DNA from: a virus
IMG/VR virus record: IMGVR_UViG_3300047472_000436
Location: 1 to 37,787 of that record
Direction: 5' to 3' (one strand)
Length of the DNA: 37,787 bases
Below are positions 7,114 to 14,694 of the stretch, piece by piece. Numbering within the stretch: position 1 is the stretch's first letter; each line of letters begins with the position of its first letter. The position numbers and the translations under genes were made by a program. The notes beneath the pieces were generated by a model. The model searched no databases. It had not been told where the DNA came from and saw nothing but the letters and a program-made list of their open reading frames with translations.

Positions 7114-7356
7114 ATGAACAAGAGCGCTTTGAGCCAGCACGTTGCTGTCAACCTCCGCCAGGCCGCCAAGCCCCCGGTGATGCCGGCCTGCAAAAACTGC
7201 AAACACTTCACCTATGACGCTTCTGAGCGGATGGGGATGCGCAGCGACTACATCGAGAAGACCAAGAAGCGTTGCACCAGCCTGGTTATCAAGGTCACGT
7301 CCAGCCTGGTGTGTGATCAGCACGAATTCCGCCACGCCGACAAGCGCGACGTTTAA
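7114..7356 (+). CDS. Small four-cysteine, zinc-ribbon-like protein
   Basis: The ATG at 7114 follows AAAGGAATGG at suitable spacing and gives 80 residues. Cysteines at 26, 29, 54 and 67 (CKNCKHF, KRCTSL, VCDQHEF) suggest binding of one zinc ion. The frame continues upstream to 7006 but that part lies inside the previous gene. It could be a nucleic-acid or protein-binding adaptor. No named family is recognised. Confidence 0.65.
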   Translation: MNKSALSQHVAVNLRQAAKPPVMPACKNCKHFTYDASERMGMRSDYIEKTKKRCTSLVIKVTSSLVCDQHEFRHADKRDV

Positions 7357-7373
7357 CTAGAGAGGAACGCAAC

Positions 7374-7778
7374 ATGAATCAGAGTAACTGGAAACAGCAG
7401 ATCGCCGCAAAAATGAGTGCTGGCGGGACGCTGACCTACGACGAGCTGGAGGCCGCTCTTGCCTTTGCCATGCAGGAACGCGCTACCTTCCGCGCCATGC
7501 TCGCAGCAGCACCCGCGCTAGCAATTACCCAGGAAGTGCAGCAGCCTGACGCGGCAAACCTTGCCGACGCGAAGCGCTATCGGTTTATAAAACGGTTTGC
7601 CTTTCATCGCACCACCAATGGTTTTGACGGGACAGTGCTGATGTGGAACCTGCATATTCCAGCATCCGAACAACAGCATGACTGTATGGATGCGGCTGTC
7701 GATGAGCAAATCCATTTTCACGGCATCGTCCCCAAAAAAATCGAATCGGATTCAGCGGCCCCGAAAGGAGATGCGTAA
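7374..7778 (+). CDS. Hypothetical early protein
   Basis: This 134-residue protein starts after AGAGAGGAACGC. The N-terminal half is helical (DELEAALAFAMQERATFRAM), the C-terminal half contains AKRYRFIKRFAFH, a pattern found in several phage early proteins that begin a domain with DAxRYRxL. It lies in the string of small early genes and its stop overlaps the next start by one base. Function unknown. Confidence 0.6.
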   Translation: MNQSNWKQQIAAKMSAGGTLTYDELEAALAFAMQERATFRAMLAAAPALAITQEVQQPDAANLADAKRYRFIKRFAFHRTTNGFDGTVLMWNLHIPASEQQHDCMDAAVDEQIHFHGIVPKKIESDSAAPKGDA

Positions 7779-8152
7779 TGGGCGCCATCCTTGAAAAAGC
7801 CACCGCGCTGCAGGCCATGGCGCTGCGCGAAATCGGCAGCGGCGCCGGCAAGCCATGCACGGCGACGAACGATCACTGCATCCAGATCGCCCAGGAGGCA
7901 CTGGTAATCACGTCGAAGGTGGGCGCGCTGCTCTCCGCCTTCGCCGCCCTCATGACACCCGAAGAAAGCAAAGCGTTTGATCGGTTTTGCGAGTGCTGCG
8001 AGGACTTTGATGCGCAGGGCCACGACGTACCCGCCCCGATGATGCAACGCCTGCAGCTTATCGGCCTGGTGACGCATATCGGCTGGGGCCGGTATGAAAC
8101 GACCGACTTCGGCGACATCGTCCGTGACGGCGTTATCGCCGCCCTGGCGTAA
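7778..8152 (+). CDS. Hypothetical early protein
   Basis: The start shares a base with the preceding stop (TAATG), and the preceding GAAAGGAGATG provides a ribosome-binding site. The 124-residue product is mainly helical, with a cysteine cluster CECCEDFD near residue 70 and a C-terminal piece (LIGLVTHIGWGRYETTDFG) that looks like a small wing or strand pair. That may reflect a winged-helix fold, but I am not sure. No known family recognised. Confidence 0.6.
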   Translation: MGAILEKATALQAMALREIGSGAGKPCTATNDHCIQIAQEALVITSKVGALLSAFAALMTPEESKAFDRFCECCEDFDAQGHDVPAPMMQRLQLIGLVTHIGWGRYETTDFGDIVRDGVIAALA

Positions 8153-8189
8153 TCCATACCTATTTTTTAACAACAACGAAAGGCTGCAC

Positions 8190-8807
8190 ATGACAAATTC
8201 CCACGCCATCAACGAAGGTTTTATGGTCGACGCAAAGGGGCGGCACGTCCCGCTGTCGCTGGTTGCCCCCATCGACATGGCGCGTAACGACCTGGTCAAC
8301 GATCTGGTCGGCGAAGTCAAAAACGAGAACAAGGTCATCGCCGCCCTGCGCCGCAAGCTGTTCGATGAAATCGAAGCCTTCGTCACCCTGAGCGCCGAAC
8401 TGTACGAAGTGAAACTCGGCGGCCAGAAAGGCAACGTCACGTTGACCTCCTTCGACGGCAAATACAAGATCGTCCGCGCCAACCAGGACACCTTGGTGTT
8501 CGACGAGCGCCTGCAGGCCGCGAAATCCTTGATCGATGCATGTCTGCTGCGCTGGAGCGCTGGGGCCGCGCCCGAAATCAAGGTGCTGATCAATGACGCC
8601 TTCCAGGTCGACAAAGCTGGCAACATCAACACGGGGCGCGTCCTGGAGCTGCGCCGCCTGGCGATCAAGGATGAGGAATGGTTGCGCGCCATGGCCGCCA
8701 TCGGTGACGCGCTCCAGGTGGCCGGCAGCAAAAGCTATGTCCGTGTCTACGAACGCGATGCCGACGGCAAGTATCAGCCGATTACCTTGGACATGGCGGG
8801 AGCGTAA
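8190..8807 (+). CDS. DUF3164 family early phage protein
   Basis: The 205-residue product matches the DUF3164 family found in the early region of many transposable phages: GFMVDAKGRHVPLSLV near the start, ending of the first third with an LVNDLVGEVKNENKVI helix, the YEVKLGGQKGNVTLTSFDGK segment, and a C-terminal part with RLAIKDEEWLRAMAAI and SYVRVYERD. The role is not established; the position near the host-nuclease inhibitor (Gam) in relatives suggests a link to DNA replication or protection. I see no Gam homologue here. Start chosen at the ATG after AACGAAAGG; the frame upstream is inside the previous gene. Confidence 0.85.
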   Translation: MTNSHAINEGFMVDAKGRHVPLSLVAPIDMARNDLVNDLVGEVKNENKVIAALRRKLFDEIEAFVTLSAELYEVKLGGQKGNVTLTSFDGKYKIVRANQDTLVFDERLQAAKSLIDACLLRWSAGAAPEIKVLINDAFQVDKAGNINTGRVLELRRLAIKDEEWLRAMAAIGDALQVAGSKSYVRVYERDADGKYQPITLDMAGA

Positions 8808-8809
8808 CT

Positions 8810-9250
8810 ATGTTGACCAGCCAAAGCCACCCAACAGACCTTTCGCGCAAGCTTCGTTCTATGTGCGCGTTCGGCCCGCACGATTTCAAGTTGCTCACGA
8901 AGGCAGCGGACGAGATTGAGCGCTATTACGGCGGCATGCTGAATTGGAAGAAGACCGCCGAAGAGAAGGACGCCGCGTTGTTCAAGGCACAGGCTGCTGT
9001 AGGTGCAACTTTTCCCGCCGAGTTGACGCCGGGCCTTCAAGAAATCCTTGGCATGCCTAACTTCAGCTGCGCCGCCTTTGCTGAAAGCTATCGCCGGGGC
9101 GGTTATGCCATTGCCTATAAATCGGAACAGGAGCAGGCGTTTGTTCTGCACCGCCTGGTCACTTTGTATCTGGCCGATTCCGTGAATTGGGGACTGAACT
9201 TCCGTAGCGAACTCATTGCAAATCACCGTCACCCGGAACCGAGCGAATAA
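8810..9250 (+). CDS. Hypothetical early protein
   Basis: This 146-residue protein starts two bases after the DUF3164 stop, with a weak GGGAG-like site inside that gene. It is mainly helical: DLSRKLRSMCAFGPHDFKLL near the start and a central KTAEEKDAALFKAQAAV helix. The first helix recalls small phage proteins with an IERLERENAxL-type coiled coil (here DEIERYYGGMLNWKKTAEEK). No function can be given. Confidence 0.55.
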   Translation: MLTSQSHPTDLSRKLRSMCAFGPHDFKLLTKAADEIERYYGGMLNWKKTAEEKDAALFKAQAAVGATFPAELTPGLQEILGMPNFSCAAFAESYRRGGYAIAYKSEQEQAFVLHRLVTLYLADSVNWGLNFRSELIANHRHPEPSE

Positions 9251-9256
9251 AGCGAA

Positions 9257-9299
9257 ACCGCGCCGGCCGGCGCGGTCTACCCGGCAGGGTTGCCGGGTA
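9257..9299 (+). other. Two adjacent perfect hairpins
   Basis: A perfect 20-base palindrome, ACCGCGCCGGCCGGCGCGGT, lies at 9257-9276, and TACCCGGCA (9278-9286) pairs with TGCCGGGTA (9291-9299) over a four-base loop. No T-run follows, so a simple intrinsic terminator is unlikely. They lie in the 74-base gap between two early genes and may slow transcription or protect upstream RNA. Confidence 0.6.
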
Positions 9300-9324
9300 C
9301 TGATGAGCAACCGAGGATATATCG

Positions 9325-9516
9325 ATGTCGATTTTAACGAACAAGCCTGTTTCACCAGATGCGGCCCTGCCCAACATATCAATGCGCTGGGTCGAGTGTG
9401 ACGGTGGGGGATACGCCGTCGAAATGGTGGTCAGCGGATTGGCAAGCGAGAGCCAGGCCCAGGTCGTGGCACACCTGGAGCGCGAGCTGTGCGGCGCCGC
9501 GATTTCTTCCAATTAA
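9325..9516 (+). CDS. Small hypothetical protein
   Basis: The 63-residue product starts at an ATG preceded by GAGGA at 9313-9317. It contains a strand-rich part (SMRWVECDGGGYAVEMVVSG) followed by a helix (ESQAQVVAHLERELCG). It follows the paired hairpins, so its expression may be separately tuned. No family recognised. Confidence 0.5.
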   Translation: MSILTNKPVSPDAALPNISMRWVECDGGGYAVEMVVSGLASESQAQVVAHLERELCGAAISSN

Positions 9517-9538
9517 CGAGCGACCGAGGGAAACGTAA

Positions 9539-9985
9539 GTGAATAAATTAACCAAAGACCAACGGACGGAACTGGAAAAGAAATTGAACCTGCCTTGGGG
9601 AATGGCCGTCCTAATGTGCGATGGCCGCCGCGTCACGCTTCAAGTCCAGCGGTTCAAGGGCTTTAAGTACCGCGTGATGACGTTCGTCGACGGGATTTTC
9701 AAATGGGCATGGACGCAGGAAAAAAGCAACGCCCCCGAGTCGAAGTTTCTACGTAAATCCGTCCGCCCGAACTTAACGCCAGCCCAGCGCGCGAAAGCAG
9801 AAAAAGCGATAGGCAAACGCGCCGTCGCCAAAGACCCGTACTACAGCGGCTCGTTCACGGTGTACCTGCCGGATTGGGCGACTGGTAAGGCAGCACTCAA
9901 TCATCTGTGCAAGGTATGCGAGTCGGTGGAAATCGTCGAGGGCGTTGACCGGCTGGCGGAGCGGACAGAACTGCAGATCGACTAA
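9539..9985 (+). CDS. Hypothetical early protein, GTG start
   Basis: The 148-residue product uses a GTG start behind GAGGGAAACGTAA. It looks like a two-part alpha/beta protein: the first half has GRRVTLQVQRFKGFKYRVMT and FVDGIFKWAW, the second FTVYLPDWATGKAALNHLCK and VEIVEGVD. The basic, aromatic first half could bind nucleic acid. Similar proteins lie just before GemA in other transposable phages; I cannot name a function. Confidence 0.62.
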   Translation: MNKLTKDQRTELEKKLNLPWGMAVLMCDGRRVTLQVQRFKGFKYRVMTFVDGIFKWAWTQEKSNAPESKFLRKSVRPNLTPAQRAKAEKAIGKRAVAKDPYYSGSFTVYLPDWATGKAALNHLCKVCESVEIVEGVDRLAERTELQID

Positions 9986-10003
9986 TTTAAGGGAGTGACA
10001 AAA

Positions 10004-10408
10004 ATGACGCGAAATGCCAGCCTTGCAAAAATCCACATCGCCAAAAAGCAACTTGGCCTGGACGAAGAAACCTACCGCGCCATGCTGCTGCAGCACGGCG
10101 GCGCCAGCTCGTCGAAGGACTTGACGATCATCGGCGCGGCCAAGGTGCTGGCCCACCTGGAGCGCTGTGGCTTCAAGCCGAAGGCGGCGGCGCGTCCACG
10201 GCCGGCAGTCGGCGCCGACCGCCAGGCGCTGATGCGCAAGGTCGAAGCGCAGCTGGCCGACGCAAAGCTGTCTTGGGCCTATGCCGACGGCATGGCGAAG
10301 CGCATCTGCAAGGTCGACCGCATCGAATTCTGTGATGCCGTCGCCCTGGGCAAGATCGTCGCGGCGCTCGCCTACCAGGCCGGCCGACGCGCGGGAGGTG
10401 CGAAGTGA
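10004..10408 (+). CDS. gemA: GemA / Gp16 family regulatory protein
   Basis: The 134-residue product shows the Mu gp16 (GemA, DUF1018) signature: AKIHIAKKQLGLDEETYRAM at residues 7-26, HGGASSSKDLT shortly after, and VLAHLERCGFKP. A linker rich in Ala, Pro and Arg leads to a C-terminal helical segment (SWAYADGMAKRICKVDRIEF). In Mu, GemA affects host DNA supercoiling and gene expression together with Mor. It overlaps mor by four bases, as in Mu. I choose the ATG at 10004 with GGGAG eight bases upstream rather than a GTG at 9995. Confidence 0.88.
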   Translation: MTRNASLAKIHIAKKQLGLDEETYRAMLLQHGGASSSKDLTIIGAAKVLAHLERCGFKPKAAARPRPAVGADRQALMRKVEAQLADAKLSWAYADGMAKRICKVDRIEFCDAVALGKIVAALAYQAGRRAGGAK

Positions 10409-10797
10409 AATTTCCCGACATGGCAGTGAACCTGATCCGGCTTATCGGCGTCGAGTCGGCCATGAAGCTGATGGCCCCGCAGGCTTTCGGCGGCAAAGCG
10501 TTCGAGCTGCCCAAGGGCGAACTTGGGCGCGGCGAACGGGCCTTCGCGGCGCTGGCCGACGTGGTGGGCGAAGAGAACGCCCGCCAGCTGTGCAAACACT
10601 TCGGCGGCGACCGCATCTACGTGCCGCGCTGTGACGCCCTTGACTTGAATACCCGTAACCGTGCTATTGTCACGGCCTATAACGAAGGTAAGTCGGTATG
10701 GCAGCTTTCCTGCGACTTCGTGCTGTCGGATCGCCAGATACAGAAAATTCTCAAGCAGACCAACATGCAGCAAAACATTCAGCCCGAACTGTTCTAA
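10405..10797 (+). CDS. mor: Mor-type middle transcription activator
   Basis: The 130-residue product has the Mor/C family layout: an N-terminal dimerisation part with AFAALADVVGEENARQLCKH, the strand GGDRIYVPRCD, then the helix-turn-helix with NRAIVTAYNEGKSVWQLSC and LSDRQIQKILKQ. In Mu, Mor binds a dyad near the middle promoter and recruits RNA polymerase through its sigma and alpha subunits. It is the last early gene, followed directly by an intrinsic terminator. Transposable siphophages often have only one activator of this kind, so it may switch on the whole lysis, head and tail operon downstream. Confidence 0.9.
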   Translation: MKFPDMAVNLIRLIGVESAMKLMAPQAFGGKAFELPKGELGRGERAFAALADVVGEENARQLCKHFGGDRIYVPRCDALDLNTRNRAIVTAYNEGKSVWQLSCDFVLSDRQIQKILKQTNMQQNIQPELF

Positions 10798-10822
10798 CGC
10801 GTCGCGCAGTACCGAACCCACC

Positions 10823-10850
10823 AGGGCCGCTTTCATAGCGGCCCTTTTTA
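10823..10850 (+). terminator. Intrinsic terminator of the early operon
   Basis: AGGGCCGCT (10823-10831) pairs perfectly with AGCGGCCCT (10837-10845) over a five-base loop and is followed by TTTTTATTT. It sits 26 bases after the mor stop, the expected place for the end of the early transcript. Confidence 0.92.
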
Positions 10851-10982
10851 TTTCCCCCCGAACCATATCGAGTTAACCACCCAGCAGCCCCCGCGTACCT
10901 TCCTCCTGTCAGCGAATTGCTTCGGGGAATTGATTTCCTCCCAGCACATGCGGCCACGACCAATTACAGCGGGAGGTACATC
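10851..10982 (+). promoter_or_regulatory. Likely activator-dependent promoter region before the lysis genes
   Basis: This 132-base gap between the early terminator and the endolysin must contain the start of the next transcript, because the late genes downstream are otherwise closely packed. I see no good -35 and -10 pair, which fits an activator-dependent promoter. The direct repeat GAATTG occurs at 10914-10919 and 10927-10932, 13 bases apart, and could be an activator site. CCCCGAA near 10857 and TTCGGGG at 10921 form a distant inverted repeat. These assignments are tentative. Confidence 0.4.
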
Positions 10983-11504
10983 ATGGATTTCAAAACGGCG
11001 TTTAATCGCCTGATCGGCATCGAGGCCGGTTTCACCAAAGACCCACGCGACCCCGGCAACTGGACGGGCGGCCGGCCAGGCGTCGGCGAACTCAAGGGCA
11101 CCAAGTTCGGCCTGTCGGCCGCGACCTATCCTGACCTTGACATCGAGAACCTGACGCTCGACCAGGCGCAGGCGATCTACCTGCGCGACTGGTGGCAGAA
11201 GCTGCAGGCCGGTAGCGTTGATCCGGCCATCGTCTACCAGGTGTGGGTGTTCGCCATCAACGCCGGCATGGAAACGGCCAAGCGCGCCCTGCAGCGTGCG
11301 GCGTGCGTGGTTGATGACGGCCAGATCGGCGACCACACCATTACCGCCATCCAGGCCATGCCCGTCGCGTCCGTCATCTGCCGCTTCAACGCCCAGGTGC
11401 TGCGCTATTACACCTCCTGCAAAATCTGGAACGTCGAAGGCAAGGGCTGGGTCAACCGCGTGGCCGACCAGCTGGAATATGAAGCCGAGGACGTGACGGT
11501 ATGA
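10983..11504 (+). CDS. Endolysin, GH108-type muramidase
   Basis: The 173-residue product resembles glycoside hydrolase family 108 phage lysozymes. The N-terminal motif FNRLIGIEAGFTKDPRDPG includes the expected catalytic Glu (E14) in place of the usual EGGY context, followed by GTKFGLSAATYP, the counterpart of TxxGIS in the family, and YLRDWWQKLQAG. The C-terminal third matches the peptidoglycan-binding part usually found there (GQIGDHTITAIQAM). It degrades the cell wall at lysis. No signal peptide is seen, so release should depend on the holin next door. The ATG at 10983 follows GGGAGG; the gene overlaps the holin gene by four bases. Confidence 0.88.
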   Translation: MDFKTAFNRLIGIEAGFTKDPRDPGNWTGGRPGVGELKGTKFGLSAATYPDLDIENLTLDQAQAIYLRDWWQKLQAGSVDPAIVYQVWVFAINAGMETAKRALQRAACVVDDGQIGDHTITAIQAMPVASVICRFNAQVLRYYTSCKIWNVEGKGWVNRVADQLEYEAEDVTV

Positions 11505-11908
11505 ATCCCTTACTGACTGGCCCCCTGGCTACCCTGATCGGGCAAATCTTCGACCGCGTGTGGCCCGACGAATCGAAGAAAGCCGACGCACAGATTGCCC
11601 TGCTGAAAATGCAGCAGGACGGCGACCTGAAACAGCTGGAAGTGAATTTGCAGCTGGCCCTGGCGCAAAGTGACGTGGACAAGGTCGAGGCCACCGCGCC
11701 CGACTTCTTTACGCGCGGCTGGCGTCCGTTCATCGGCTGGACGTGCGGCGCCGCCCTGGTCTACGACTTCGTCGCGCGCCCGCTCCTGGTGGGTATCACC
11801 GGCCACGTCTATCCGGCGCTGGAGTCGGAAACCCTGATGACGCTGCTGTTCGGCATGCTGGGCCTGGGCGCCTACCGCACGGCCGAGAAAATCAAAGGTG
11901 TCGCATGA
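11501..11908 (+). CDS. Holin, 3TM family
   Basis: The 135-residue product matches the 3TM holin family found in transposable phages and gene transfer agents. After a short N-terminal helix and a charged, helical stretch with KMQQDGDLKQLEVNLQLALA comes the conserved TRGWRPFIGWTCGAALVYD that begins a membrane segment (about 72-98), and a second hydrophobic helix (TLMTLLFGMLGLGAYRTAEK, about 111-128). It should form pores in the inner membrane to let the endolysin reach the wall. It overlaps genes on both sides by four bases. Confidence 0.88.
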   Translation: MNPLLTGPLATLIGQIFDRVWPDESKKADAQIALLKMQQDGDLKQLEVNLQLALAQSDVDKVEATAPDFFTRGWRPFIGWTCGAALVYDFVARPLLVGITGHVYPALESETLMTLLFGMLGLGAYRTAEKIKGVA

Positions 11909-12159
11909 GCGACATTGCCGAAATGGCCGAACGCATCGAGGCCCAGCACCGCGCCGACGCGATAGAGCGTCAGCGACGTGCCAGTGCGGGCACCGCGACC
12001 GATATGCGCTACACGCACTGCACCGACTGCGCCGCTGAAATTCCCGCCGCCCGCCGCCAGGCGGTGCGTAACTGCCGCCGCTGCATCGAGTGCGAGCAGG
12101 CCGCCGATCTGCAGGCGCGCATGGTACGCCGTGCTGGCAAGCAGACCCTGAACCGTTAG
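11905..12159 (+). CDS. DksA/TraR-type C4 zinc-finger protein
   Basis: The 84-residue protein has an N-terminal helix (AEMAERIEAQHRADAIERQR) and a C4 zinc finger with cysteines at 39, 42, 57 and 60 in HCTDCAAEIP and NCRRCIEC, as in the short TraR/DksA-like phage proteins. TraR binds the secondary channel of RNA polymerase and mimics DksA with ppGpp. Short relatives are common between lysis and packaging genes of phages. It could tune host or phage transcription late in infection. The start overlaps the holin stop by four bases. Confidence 0.82.
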   Translation: MSDIAEMAERIEAQHRADAIERQRRASAGTATDMRYTHCTDCAAEIPAARRQAVRNCRRCIECEQAADLQARMVRRAGKQTLNR

Positions 12160-12183
12160 AACGACCCTATCCCCGGAGCACCA

Positions 12184-12507
12184 ATGGAAATTAGTAACGA
12201 CGAACTCGCCCGCATCCTGGGGCGCATGGAAGCAAAGCTCGACGCGCAGGGCCAGTCCAGCCTGCGTCAGGAAACCGCGCTCGCAGCGCTGGACGAAAAG
12301 CTGACGGCCCGCCTGAACAAGCAGGAAGAACGCCTGCGCGCCATCGAGGTCGTCAACCCGACCCGCCTGGCCGCGACCGTCGAGGAACACGAGCAGCGTA
12401 TTCAGTCGCTGGAGAAAGGCGCCGCGAAGGCCGGCATGATCGCGGGCCTGGCGTCGAGCCTGGGCGTTGCCGCACTGGTGGAACTGTTCAAGCACGCGGG
12501 GCGTTAA
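12184..12507 (+). CDS. Coiled-coil protein with C-terminal hydrophobic helix
   Basis: The 107-residue product is mostly a long coiled coil (residues about 5-80, with heptad-like LNKQEERLRAIEV and EEHEQRIQSLEK) ending in a small glycine- and alanine-rich hydrophobic helix (AGMIAGLASSLGVAALVELF). The design is like XhlA/DUF2730-type phage proteins found beside lysis genes. It could be a holin accessory or spanin-like component, as no clear Rz/Rz1 pair is seen. Its function is not certain. It ends at the base where the terminase small subunit begins. Confidence 0.65.
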   Translation: MEISNDELARILGRMEAKLDAQGQSSLRQETALAALDEKLTARLNKQEERLRAIEVVNPTRLAATVEEHEQRIQSLEKGAAKAGMIAGLASSLGVAALVELFKHAGR

Positions 12508-13016
12508 TGGCAAAGCCGGCAGAGGTACGCGTCAAGCTGCGCAAGCACTACGTGTTTGACCGCCTTTCCCTTGAACAGTCCGCGAAGCTGGCCGATGTCG
12601 CCTATACGACGGCCAAGCGCTGGAAGGACAAGGCGGCCGATGAAGGCGACGACTGGGACAAGCTCAAAAGCGCTTCGGCCCTGGCCGGCGGCGACGTTGA
12701 GCAGCTGTCGCGGCAAATCCTGGTCGAAATGCTGGTGCAGTTCAACAGCGTGCTGGAACTGATCAAGGCCGACGACGGCATGGCGGCCGTCAAGCGCGTC
12801 GACCTGTTGTCGAGCCTGATGGACAACATTCACAAAAGCATGGCGGCGATGCGGCGGTTCCTGCCTGAGACAAACGCGGTGGCCGTGGGCATGCACGTTA
12901 TGCGCGGCTTGGCGGCCTTCGTGCAGCAGCGCTTCCCTGAACACGGCGCCGCCTTTATCGAAATCCTGGAGCCGTTCGGCGACGAGCTGCCGCACATCCT
13001 GGAACAGATGAAATGA
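12507..13016 (+). CDS. DUF1804 protein, probable terminase small subunit
   Basis: The 169-residue product starts like other DUF1804 proteins: AEVRVKLRKHYVFDRLSLEQ, then ADVAYTTAKRWKDKA, a helix-turn-helix. It is followed by helices with LVEMLVQFNSVLELIK and a DLLSSLMDNIHKSM stretch. In transposable phages this gene precedes the large terminase and likely recognises the pac site near the left end. The start shares one base with the previous stop, and the end overlaps the large subunit by four bases. Confidence 0.85.
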   Translation: MAKPAEVRVKLRKHYVFDRLSLEQSAKLADVAYTTAKRWKDKAADEGDDWDKLKSASALAGGDVEQLSRQILVEMLVQFNSVLELIKADDGMAAVKRVDLLSSLMDNIHKSMAAMRRFLPETNAVAVGMHVMRGLAAFVQQRFPEHGAAFIEILEPFGDELPHILEQMK

Positions 13017-14671
13017 AACTGAAAGACCTCAAGCGCGAAATCGCGCAGCTGGCCGTCAAGTTCCGCATGTCGGTGGAGGCCGAGTGCGACGGCTTCGATC
13101 CCGATCCGGCGGCCAGCGCCGCACGGGTTAAGCGCGCGCATAACGATTATGAGTTCTTCGCCCGTACCTATTTCCCGCACTACATCAAGCACGACAACGC
13201 CGTGCTGCACACCTACTTATATAAGCGCTTGCCGGAAATCGTCGACGCCGCCGAGGGCCAGCACGAAGCCATTGCCGCGCCGCGCGGAAACGCCAAGTCA
13301 ACCCTGGTGACGCAAATCTTTGTGATCTGGTGCGCGATCACCGGCCGCAAGCACTACCCGCTGATCATCATGGACGCGCTCGACCAGGCCATGACGATGC
13401 TAGAAGCAATCAAGGCCGAGCTGGCGTTCAATCCGCGCCTCGCCATGGACTACCCAAAGGAGTCGGGCCAGGGCCGCGTGTGGCAAGTCGGCACGATCCT
13501 GACCGCCAACGATGTCAAGATTCAGGCGTTCGGTTCGGGCAAGCGCATGCGCGGCCTGCGCCACGGGCCACACCGTCCAGACCTCGCCATCGGCGACGAC
13601 CTGGAGAATGACGAGAACGTGCGCAGCCCGGATCAGCGCGACAAGCTGGAGAACTGGTTAAAGAAAACCGTCCTGTCGCTGGGCGCGGCGGACGACACGA
13701 TGGACGTGATCGTGATCGGCACCATCCTGCATTACGACTCCCTGCTGTCGCGCCTGCTCAAGAATAAGCTGTGGAAGCGCATCAAGTTCAAGGCCATCAT
13801 CAGCTGGCCGCACCGCATGGACTTGTGGGATCAGTGGGAAGAACTGCTGCTCAATGAGGACGATGACGGCGTTGCCGCCAATCTGTTTTACTTGTCCCAC
13901 CAGGTCGACATGGAATTCGGCGCGGAGGTGTGCTGGCCGGCAGGCCAGCCGCTGCTGAAACTGATGCTCAAGCGCGCGCGTGACGGTCACGCCGCCTTTG
14001 ACTCGGAGCAGCAGAACGATCCCGTCTCGGGCGAGGACGCGCCGTTCGCTGGCGTCATTCAGTTTTGGGTCAACCGCCTGGCCGAATGGGTTTTCTACGG
14101 CGCCTGTGACCCGTCCCTTGGCAAGCAAGGCGCCAGCCGCGATCCATCTGCGCTCCTGGTCGGTGGGTTCAACCGCTTCACTGGGATACTTGACGTGGTG
14201 GAAGCGAAGATCGCCAAGCGCGTCCCGGACAAGATCATTTCCGATGTCATCGAGCTGCAGCGCGTATATCGCTGCCTGGTGTGGGTGGTCGAGAGCGTCC
14301 AGTTCCAGGAATTCCTGCGTACCGAGCTGATCAAGCGCAGCGCGCAGCTGGGCATCCCCGTGCCGGCCAGATCGGTCATCCCACACGCTGACAAGCTGCT
14401 GCGCATCGAGAGCCTGCAGCCACACGTCGCAAACGGCCTGATTCGCCTGCATCCGTCGCAAAGCACGCTCATTGAGCAGCTGACCCATTTCCCCAAGGCC
14501 GACCATGACGACGGCCCCGACGCCCTGCACATGCTTTGGGCAATCGCTACGTCGTTCGCGGTTTTTGACTTCCAGAGCGCGGGAAGCCGGCGCGACGACG
14601 ACGATAACAGGCGCGGGCCTGGCCGTGACCAGGACGACTATGCCGAGGCCGGCGGCCGCGGCGGATTTTAA
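13013..14671 (+). CDS. Terminase large subunit (Mu gp28-like)
   Basis: The 552-residue protein is the packaging motor. The ATPase domain shows Walker A-like APRGNAKST (residues 89-97) and Walker B LAIGDDLEND (about 191-200), with the typical GSGKRMRGLRHG loop between. The nuclease domain shows acidic residues in ACDPSLG (D366), VVESVQ (E427) and KADHDDGPDALH (about 496-506), the three-metal-ligand order of RNase H-like terminase nucleases. It should make the headful cuts in integrated DNA, taking host sequence at both ends as in Mu. The C-terminus has an acidic/arginine-rich tail. It is followed 23 bases later by the portal gene. Confidence 0.94.
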   Translation: MKLKDLKREIAQLAVKFRMSVEAECDGFDPDPAASAARVKRAHNDYEFFARTYFPHYIKHDNAVLHTYLYKRLPEIVDAAEGQHEAIAAPRGNAKSTLVTQIFVIWCAITGRKHYPLIIMDALDQAMTMLEAIKAELAFNPRLAMDYPKESGQGRVWQVGTILTANDVKIQAFGSGKRMRGLRHGPHRPDLAIGDDLENDENVRSPDQRDKLENWLKKTVLSLGAADDTMDVIVIGTILHYDSLLSRLLKNKLWKRIKFKAIISWPHRMDLWDQWEELLLNEDDDGVAANLFYLSHQVDMEFGAEVCWPAGQPLLKLMLKRARDGHAAFDSEQQNDPVSGEDAPFAGVIQFWVNRLAEWVFYGACDPSLGKQGASRDPSALLVGGFNRFTGILDVVEAKIAKRVPDKIISDVIELQRVYRCLVWVVESVQFQEFLRTELIKRSAQLGIPVPARSVIPHADKLLRIESLQPHVANGLIRLHPSQSTLIEQLTHFPKADHDDGPDALHMLWAIATSFAVFDFQSAGSRRDDDDNRRGPGRDQDDYAEAGGRGGF

Positions 14672-14694
14672 CCAGCAACCACACAGAGACAAAT

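Noticed and set aside
6409-8807. A Gam-type host-nuclease inhibitor in the early region
   Set aside because: None of the proteins shows the long coiled-coil pattern and length of about 170 residues seen in Gam.
9257-9299. Early-operon hairpins as intrinsic terminators
   Set aside because: No run of T after either stem, and genes of the same operon (gemA, mor) continue downstream; the clear terminator is at 10823-10850.
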